Positions 40,337 through 45,322 of a DNA stretch of 45,322 nt are shown piece after piece. Position numbers and translations under genes: made by a program. Within the stretch, counting starts at the first letter, position 1. Each line of letters begins with the position of its first letter. Origin of the DNA: Candidatus Polarisedimenticolaceae bacterium (lineage in GTDB: Bacteria; Pseudomonadota; Gammaproteobacteria; Chromatiales; Chromatiaceae). The DNA is taken from the NCBI GenBank assembly GCA_021648685.1, contig JAKISI010000025.1, positions 1 through 45,322 on the forward strand, in the 5' to 3' direction. Under the pieces are notes generated by a model. The model did no database searches and was not told the origin of the DNA. It saw only the letters and a list, made by a program, of their open reading frames with translations.

Positions 40337-41566
40337 ATGGCACTCATTGTCAAAAAATTTGGCGGCACCTCTGTTGGAACCATCGACCGCATCCAGGCCG
40401 TAGCCGACAAACTGCAGCAGAGTCGCAAGAATGGTGAAGATATTATTGTCGTTGTCTCTGCGATGTCAGGCGAAACCAATCGACTGGTTGGCCTGGCACA
40501 CGCCATTCAAGAGCAGCCCACGCCACGGGAGCTGGATGTTCTGCTCTCTACCGGCGAGCAGGTCACCATTGCACTCCTGAGCATGGCCCTGGAGAAACGG
40601 GGTTGTCCCGCCCGATCCTATACGGGCGGCCAGGTGCGTATCCTGACGGATAGTGTCCACAACAAAGCCCGCATTCAGGATATTGATGTTGCATCAGTGC
40701 GCGCCGATCTTGATGCAGGTCGCATCGTAGTGATTGCCGGTTTCCAGGGTGTTGATGAACATGGCAATATCACCACGCTGGGTCGGGGTGGGTCAGATAC
40801 CTCCGCGGTGGCGATGGCAGCAGCCTTAAAGGCGGATGAGTGCCAGATATTTACCGATGTAAATGGTGTCTACACCACTGATCCGCGAATAGAGCCCCAT
40901 GCACGCCGGCTGAGCCGTATCACCTTTGAAGAGATGTTGGAGATGGCCAGTCTTGGCTCAAAGGTCTTGCAGATCCGCGCCGTTGAGTTCGCAGGCAAAT
41001 ATAACGTGCCCCTTCGTGTACTCTCCAGCTTTGAAGAGGGCGAAGGCACCCTGATCACCTTTGAGGACGAGGGTATGGAAGAAGCAAAAATATCTGGTAT
41101 TGCATTTAACCGTGATGAGGCAAAACTCACTGTTCTAGGGGTGCCTGATCAGCCCGGTGTGGCACATAAAATCCTTGGCCCTATTGCGGCGGCCAATATC
41201 GAAGTGGATATGATTGTGCAGAATATTGCAGAAGATGCCGCTACGGATTTCACCTTTACCGTGCACCGCAACGACTATAAAAAAGCACTGGGCGTTCTGC
41301 AGACCACAGCGGCTGAACTAAAGGCGCGTGAAGTAACGGGTGATGATACGATCGTCAAGATATCACTGGTCGGTGTCGGCATGCGGTCGCACGCCGGCAT
41401 AGCTAGCACCATGTTTGAAGCACTGGCAAAAGAGGGGATCAATATTCGCATGATCTCGACATCAGAGATCAAGATATCCGTTGTGGTCGATGAAAAATAC
41501 CTTGAGCTGGGTGTGCGCACACTCCACGAGGCGTTTGAACTGGCAGGTGAGTCAAATCGGGGATAA
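40337..41566 (+). CDS. lysC: Aspartokinase LysC
   Basis: Phosphorylates aspartate, the first step to lysine, threonine, methionine and diaminopimelate. The 409-residue enzyme has the KKFGGTSVG catalytic start, GRGGSDTSAVAMAAAL, DVNGVYTTDPRI, and two C-terminal ACT domains for feedback control (LTVLGVPDQPGVAHKILG and KISLVGVGMRSHAGIASTMF). It is the Pseudomonas-like type placed between alaS and csrA. No lysine riboswitch is evident upstream. Confidence 0.96.
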   Translation: MALIVKKFGGTSVGTIDRIQAVADKLQQSRKNGEDIIVVVSAMSGETNRLVGLAHAIQEQPTPRELDVLLSTGEQVTIALLSMALEKRGCPARSYTGGQVRILTDSVHNKARIQDIDVASVRADLDAGRIVVIAGFQGVDEHGNITTLGRGGSDTSAVAMAAALKADECQIFTDVNGVYTTDPRIEPHARRLSRITFEEMLEMASLGSKVLQIRAVEFAGKYNVPLRVLSSFEEGEGTLITFEDEGMEEAKISGIAFNRDEAKLTVLGVPDQPGVAHKILGPIAAANIEVDMIVQNIAEDAATDFTFTVHRNDYKKALGVLQTTAAELKAREVTGDDTIVKISLVGVGMRSHAGIASTMFEALAKEGINIRMISTSEIKISVVVDEKYLELGVRTLHEAFELAGESNRG

Positions 41567-41763
41567 GGTACTTCAATCTCCCCCCTTTAGAAAAGCGCGC
41601 AGTGCTGGTAGAATCAAACCCGCCTGACACTAGGTGATTTAATCATCGTGTGGAAAAGGCTTGGTTGGCAGCGTACTCCCCTATGATGGGCTGATAGGAG
41701 ATCAGGTGCCCATTTGGGACGGGGCGTTGTTTGGATTTAAGGAACAAGGCAGGGAGATTTAAG

Positions 41764-41964
41764 ATGTTGATATTAACTCGCCGTGTTGGCGAAACACTGA
41801 TGATTGGTGATGAAGTAACCGTAACGGTGCTAGGCGTTAAAGGCAACCAGGTGCGTATCGGGATTAATGCTCCTCGAGACGTAACGGTACACCGTGAAGA
41901 GATCTATGAAAGGATCAAACGGGAACAGGCTCAGACAGCGTCTGAGGATAGTGCTGAAGGATAA
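41764..41964 (+). CDS. csrA: Carbon storage regulator CsrA
   Basis: A 66-residue RNA-binding protein that blocks or stabilises mRNAs through GGA sites and controls motility, biofilm and carbon flow. The sequence [40 protein letters not shown] and EEIYERI is the full family core. The frame is open from 41731, but ATG at 41764 follows AGGGAGATTTAAG and gives the normal length. The upstream leader contains GGA motifs, so autoregulation is possible. Confidence 0.97.
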   Translation: MLILTRRVGETLMIGDEVTVTVLGVKGNQVRIGINAPRDVTVHREEIYERIKREQAQTASEDSAEG

Positions 41965-41974
41965 AGCACTGATG

Positions 41975-41996
41975 CGGGGTTCTGAAAAGAACCCCG
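41975..41996 (+). terminator. Hairpin terminator after csrA
   Basis: CGGGGTTCT pairs with AGAACCCCG around a GAAA loop. Only a short T-rich stretch (TTATTG) follows, so strength is uncertain. Confidence 0.7.
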
Positions 41997-42044
41997 TTAT
42001 TGCTAAAAGCAGCCAAAAAATGGGTTAGGAGCGCAGAGCTGGTT

Positions 42045-42158
42045 CCGAAGGGGCGAAGGGCAGGAAGCCCGGAGTAACGCGCTCCCCTGCATGGGCCATA
42101 AGCCCATTGAATGGAAGCGCACAAACGTAATTAACTGGAGAGATGGCCGAGTGGCTGA
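42045..42158 (+). repeat. Hairpin-rich 114-bp direct repeat, copy 1
   Basis: Identical at 113 of 114 bases to copy 2 at 42200-42313; the only difference is A42066 versus T42221. The unit holds several small hairpins: GGGC/GCCC, ATGGGC (42091-42096) with GCCCAT, and it closes with GGAGCGC (42028-42034) and GCGCTCC (42079-42085). The last 22 bases are the 5' end of tRNA-Ser. Confidence 0.9.
42137..42158 (+). pseudogene. Truncated tRNA-Ser 5' fragment
   Basis: These 22 bases equal the first 22 bases of the intact tRNA-Ser at 42292. The match stops after the D-arm start (GGCTGA), then unrelated hairpin sequence begins. It has no anticodon and cannot form a tRNA. Confidence 0.85.
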
Positions 42159-42199
42159 CAAAATTGCCAGGAGCAATTTTGATCGGCTGCAAGCCGACC
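42159..42199 (+). repeat. Hairpin block between the two repeat copies
   Basis: Two consecutive perfect hairpins: CAAAATTGC/GCAATTTTG around CAGGA (42159-42181), and TCGGCT/AGCCGA around GCA (42183-42197). A third (CCCC-GAA-GGGG) crosses into copy 2. It sits exactly where the tRNA fragment is cut. Confidence 0.75.
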
Positions 42200-42313
42200 C
42201 CGAAGGGGCGAAGGGCAGGATGCCCGGAGTAACGCGCTCCCCTGCATGGGCCATAAGCCCATTGAATGGAAGCGCACAAACGTAATTAACTGGAGAGATG
42301 GCCGAGTGGCTGA
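42200..42313 (+). repeat. Hairpin-rich 114-bp direct repeat, copy 2
   Basis: Copy 2 of the repeat, offset 155 bases from copy 1. It contains GGGCA/TGCCC (42213-42225) and ATGGGC/GCCCAT (42246-42262). The 3' end runs into the intact tRNA-Ser gene, so the repeat boundary lies inside the tRNA. Confidence 0.9.
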
Positions 42314-42382
42314 AGGCGCTCCCCTGCTAAGGGAGTATGGGTTAAAAGCCCATCGAGGGTTCGAATCCCTCTCTCTCCGCCA
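42292..42382 (+). tRNA. tRNA-Ser (anticodon GCU)
   Basis: A 91-base type II tRNA. The acceptor GGAGAGA pairs with TCTCTCC, followed by discriminator G and encoded CCA. The anticodon stem CTCCC/GGGAG encloses the loop CTGCTAA with anticodon GCT. A long variable arm (TATGGGTTAAAAGCCCAT) and the T-arm GAGGG-TTCGAAT-CCCTC follow. It decodes AGC and AGU. It lies after csrA, as in many gammaproteobacteria, but the usual downstream tRNA-Arg is missing here. Confidence 0.97.
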
Positions 42383-43901
42383 TTTCATACTTACCCCCCT
42401 TAATATCGCTCAAAAGCCTGAAGGGCTGGGCGATTGGGGCGGTTCGAAAACCTTCATTTCGGTAGTATGGCAATTTGCCTGAAAACACCAGTTTCAGTGC
42501 TGTTCTCTTATCTGCTAACCTCTCGGAAGCCCATAGTTTATGCGGGTTTGAGAGGAATTCAAAAGCGGTTCGAAAAGATTTGTCGAAGGCAGGCATTCTT
42601 GCCCCGGATTTAGAGGCTTTTTCACGCAATACAATCTTACGCCCCTCTAAATCCTTAATGCGTTTTTCATAGGCCGAGATCGCGCTCTGATTATCAGCAT
42701 CCACGATCCTATCGAGGAGCTGCTCAACCTGACGCTCAATTTTGCGTAAATCCTTCTCTATCTCAATGTTTTCATGTTTATGCTTTGCAGATTTGCGATC
42801 CCAAAGCTCACGAAATATCTTTTTAGCCATAGCAAAAAGATTTTCAGATGGGCGCAGATTTAGAAGCAGCTTTTCAAACTCCTCTTCAATCTTTTCCCTG
42901 CGGATAGACTTCCTGTATTGCTCACAGCCCTTTTTAAAGCACAAATAATACGGATAGGTGGTATTGCGCCCTTTTGACCAGCAAGCTGTCATAGACTCAT
43001 TGCAACAGCCGCACGTAACAAAGCCACGAAGCGGGAAATCCTCATTAATATCTTTGCGTACAGGCGCTCGCGGCGAGCTATTTAGACGATCTTGAATAGC
43101 CTGATAGGTTTCAAAGCTAATGAGAGCTTCATGTTTGCCGGGAAGCAGGCTTATATCCCAATTTGGTATATCGAGATAGCCTGCATATATAACTTTGTGC
43201 AGCATATTTGTGACACGCTGAAAGCGGATTTCGCCACTGCGGTCTTTTGGATAGGCTGCGCTAGATTCTAAAAAACGCTTTACCTCGCCTTGGGTTTCAA
43301 AACGGCCACTGGCAAAGCCTTCTAACGCTTCTTGAACGATAGAGGCCACAGGCTCATTACGAACCAGAACCTTGCCGCTATGACCGCTCACTTGGGTGAA
43401 GCGGTATCCTACAGGTGGATTGAAGCTCCAATATCCGTTCATTGCTCTGGAAACCATGCGGTGCTTTGTCTGCTCAGCATTTTTCTGGCGTTGGTGCTGG
43501 GAAACGCTGGCAAGCAGGTTTTCAACAAGGACAGAGTCGGAGTCATCTCCAAACTCTATAGAAGGGCTTTCCAGCTTACCTCCAGCAACACTAATAGCTG
43601 TGCGGAGCTGGATATGAGCTTCCAGCCCACGGGCAAGGCGGCTAATATCATCAATAAGGATGATGTATTGCTCATTTTTTTGTTTGCGTAAGAATTTAAG
43701 CATGGCCTGCATGCCGGGGCGATCAACTATACTGCCACTTGCACCTTCATCCTTGAAAACTTCAATAACATCGTAATCCTTGTGACGGGCAAATTCACGG
43801 CATCTTGTCTCTTGAGAGCCAAGACCATCGCCTTTCTGCATCTGTGCGACACTGGAAACCCGGCAATATATGATGGCCTTTTGCTGCTTTACATCTCCCA
43901 T
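42342..43901 (-). CDS. Large serine recombinase (site-specific integrase)
   Basis: A 519-residue recombinase of the resolvase/invertase superfamily. The N-terminal catalytic domain has YCRVSS with Ser16 as the nucleophile, then GLGSQETRCREFA and the LIDDISRLAR stretch. A recombinase domain (GYWSFNPPVGYRF) and a zinc ribbon (TCGCCNESM, CFKKGC) follow, with a long coiled coil near residues 370-430. AAAGGAG seven bases before the ATG supports the start. The last 13 codons are antisense to the tRNA-Ser 3' half (EREGFEPSMGF), so the gene ends within the tRNA. It is the left gene of an accessory island and probably mediates its integration. Confidence 0.92.
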   Translation of the reverse strand: MGDVKQQKAIIYCRVSSVAQMQKGDGLGSQETRCREFARHKDYDVIEVFKDEGASGSIVDRPGMQAMLKFLRKQKNEQYIILIDDISRLARGLEAHIQLRTAISVAGGKLESPSIEFGDDSDSVLVENLLASVSQHQRQKNAEQTKHRMVSRAMNGYWSFNPPVGYRFTQVSGHSGKVLVRNEPVASIVQEALEGFASGRFETQGEVKRFLESSAAYPKDRSGEIRFQRVTNMLHKVIYAGYLDIPNWDISLLPGKHEALISFETYQAIQDRLNSSPRAPVRKDINEDFPLRGFVTCGCCNESMTACWSKGRNTTYPYYLCFKKGCEQYRKSIRREKIEEEFEKLLLNLRPSENLFAMAKKIFRELWDRKSAKHKHENIEIEKDLRKIERQVEQLLDRIVDADNQSAISAYEKRIKDLEGRKIVLREKASKSGARMPAFDKSFRTAFEFLSNPHKLWASERLADKRTALKLVFSGKLPYYRNEGFRTAPIAQPFRLLSDIKGGKYEMAEREGFEPSMGF

Positions 43902-44202
43902 AATTGGCTCCTTTCATATGGTCAAATATTGTTTTTTCTATTGCCTAGTTTTTTATTCTTGCTTGATTACGGCTTTTTGAGTCTAGCTTTCTCTTGTTAT
44001 CTTTGGAAAGAACTTTCTCAAAATAATTTCAGGTGACTGGAAGCAGTTTGAAAGCAAAAAACTATGGCAACTAAAACCATATCATGCTGCGAAGCAGGAA
44101 GGTGGGAAATAGCCTTATATACTACTTCAGGAGAATATTACTAGAATTGAAGATACAGCAACAAAACTGAAGGCAACCAGGCGATTATATCGTTAAGTAG
44201 GG
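43902..44202. other. Non-coding, A+T-rich gap between recombinase and IS256 remnant
   Basis: No convincing gene on either strand. It is richer in A and T than the core region, in line with foreign DNA. The recombinase promoter would lie at its left side. Confidence 0.6.
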
Positions 44203-45079
44203 AGGCTGTCAGATAGATTGTGTAAGTAGCAATTAAAACTTAATTCTATCGTTAAATAGAATCGCGAATTGGTTCAATGCTTGTGGCCAATTCCTGATAG
44301 GCATAGTCCACTTTTTCTTCGCATTTTGCAATGCTAGAAACAAAGATTTTTTTACGGCAGTGTCATTTGGGAAAACTCCTTTGCTTTTGATAATCTTACG
44401 GATTTGGCGGTTTACAGCCTCTATTGCGTTTGTGGTGTAGATAGCTTTTTTGATAAATTCAGGGAAAGCCAGACATGGTGTAATAGCGTTCCAGTTTCGT
44501 TGCCAAATATCTGATATAGTTGGGTATTTGTCATCCCACTTGTCGTGGAAATTTTGAAGCTCCAACTTTGCAGCTTCCTCAGATGAGGCTGAATATATGG
44601 CTTTCAGATCAGCCGCCACCACTTTTTTATCCTTCCACGGCACAAATCGCATAGAATTTCTAACCATATGAACGATGCAGAGCTGGACTATTGTTTGTGG
44701 AAAGACGCTTACGATGGCTTCCTCAAAGCCTTTAAGTCCATCAACGCAGGCAATAAGAATATCCTCAACACCCCGATTTTTAAGCTCTGTAACCACCTGT
44801 AACCAGAACTTTGCGCCCTCATTTTTGCTGATCCAAAGCCCTAAAACCTCCTTTTGCCCCTCCATGTTTACGGCCAGCGCAATATAGACAGCCTTATTGC
44901 AAATCATGTGGTTATCGCGGGTTTTGATGTGGATGCAATCAAGGTAAACAATAGGATATATGCTTTCCAAGGGTCTGTTTTGCCACGCATTTACCTCATC
45001 AATAACCTTATCTGTGACGTTTGAAATAAGCTCATGACTGACCTGCGTGCCATAGATTTCGTAGAGTGACGTGGTCTAA
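44203..45079 (-). mobile_element. IS256-family insertion sequence, truncated at its transposase N-terminal end
   Basis: The element spans a terminal-repeat-like end at about 44203 (AGGCTGTCAGATAGATTG) through the transposase coding part to the junction with the IS3-family element at 45080. The transposase start and the other terminal repeat are missing. Confidence 0.75.
44233..45075 (-). pseudogene. IS256-family (mutator-type) transposase, N-terminus missing
   Basis: The minus-strand frame is open for 281 codons up to a TAG created at the IS3 junction (45076-45078). It holds the catalytic DDE residues: Asp in IVYLDCIHI, Asp in LIACVDGLKGF and Glu in TNAIEAVNRQIRK. The upstream part SLYEIYGTQVSHELISNVTD aligns with the region just before the first Asp in full members of about 400 residues. 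Thus about 120 N-terminal residues are lost. The C-terminus looks complete. A TTG at 44970 is an internal codon, not a real start. Without its start it is probably not expressed. Confidence 0.88.
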
Positions 45080-45322
45080 TGGAATTGTACACCCCAGTTA
45101 AGCATAATTAACGACTTAACTGAGGTAGAAAAAATGACAACGCGAAAGAAATATTCAAAAGAGTTTAAGCTGGATGCCATCAGCCTGGTTACCGGCCAAG
45201 GCTATAGTCGGAAGGAGGCTGCGAGTAGCCTGGATATAAACCCACAAATGCTGGGACGTTGGATCAAGGAATCTCAGGCTAAAGATGGTCATGCTTTTCG
45301 AGGTAATGGCAAGCTGACACCA
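45080..45322 (+). mobile_element. IS3-family insertion sequence, left end (partial at window edge)
   Basis: The element begins with an inverted-repeat-like end TGGAATTGTACACCCC at 45080, right where the IS256 reading frame breaks. The orfA gene starts 54 bases inside. The rest lies beyond the window. Confidence 0.75.
45134..45322 (+). CDS. IS3-family transposase OrfA, N-terminal part
   Basis: Sixty-three codons run to the window edge without a stop. The protein begins MTTRKKYSKEFKLDAISLV and continues with a helix-turn-helix (YSRKEAASSLDINPQMLGRW), typical of IS3-family OrfA, which binds the ends. orfB, made by a -1 frameshift in this family, should follow outside the window. GAGGTAGAAAAA precedes the ATG. 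Confidence 0.9.
   Translation, partial: MTTRKKYSKEFKLDAISLVTGQGYSRKEAASSLDINPQMLGRWIKESQAKDGHAFRGNGKLTP

Noticed and set aside
42025-42388. Several overlapping small open frames in the tRNA-Ser repeat region (both strands)
   Set aside because: They are translations of the hairpin repeat and of the antisense of the tRNA; none has a ribosome-binding site or an independent protein family.

Overview
The window looks like chromosome of a free-living or symbiotic sulfur-oxidising gammaproteobacterium of moderate GC content. The housekeeping genes have gammaproteobacterial type and order: grpE-dnaK-dnaJ-dapB, rhlB facing trxA-rho, and recA-recX-alaS-lysC-csrA-tRNA-Ser. A dsrEFHC-dsrN cluster and soxYZ point to sulfur oxidation related to Chromatiales-like purple sulfur bacteria and thiotrophic symbionts. 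The lineage is inferred from gene content only.

Layout. 1-5.5 kb: the end of a frameshifted HlyD-type efflux adaptor, a Nudix protein, the tail-specific protease prc, and gshA. 5.5-11 kb: a decayed IS4-like transposase, then the chaperone genes grpE, dnaK and dnaJ (a sigma32-type promoter before dnaK, a strong hairpin terminator after it) and dapB. 11-15 kb: an isolated fliK-like gene behind a sigma54-type promoter, lapA-lapB (LPS synthesis control), pyrF and a ComEA-like helix-hairpin-helix protein. 15-19.3 kb: recC without recB or recD, and ppsR. 19.3-25 kb: the sulfur region. A BepA-like protease and soxYZ run leftward; dsrE-dsrF-dsrH-dsrC-dsrN and a hemerythrin run rightward. The SoxY here has no cysteine and lacks the C-terminal GGCGG arm that normally carries sulfur; DsrE, DsrH and DsrC keep their key cysteines. 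dsrAB and dsrMKJOP are not in the window. 25-33 kb: a YkgJ-type protein, rhlB, trxA, rho, murU, cpdA, fabA and proS. 33-36 kb: lapG-lapD, a c-di-GMP-controlled adhesin-release switch with no adhesin gene nearby. 36-42 kb: recA-recX-alaS-lysC-csrA.

The right end (42-45.3 kb) is accessory DNA. A hairpin-rich 114-bp near-perfect direct repeat carries a 22-nt fragment of tRNA-Ser and lies just before the intact tRNA-Ser(GCU). A large serine recombinase lies directly downstream in opposite orientation, and its last codons read into the antisense of the tRNA. Next come an IS256-family transposase that has lost its N-terminus and the left end of an IS3-family element that appears to have cut it. This island occupies the place where related genomes usually have tRNA-Arg after tRNA-Ser.

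The best candidates for something unusual are the cysteine-less SoxY with SoxZ beside a partial dsr cluster, and the tRNA-associated hairpin repeat next to the serine recombinase.
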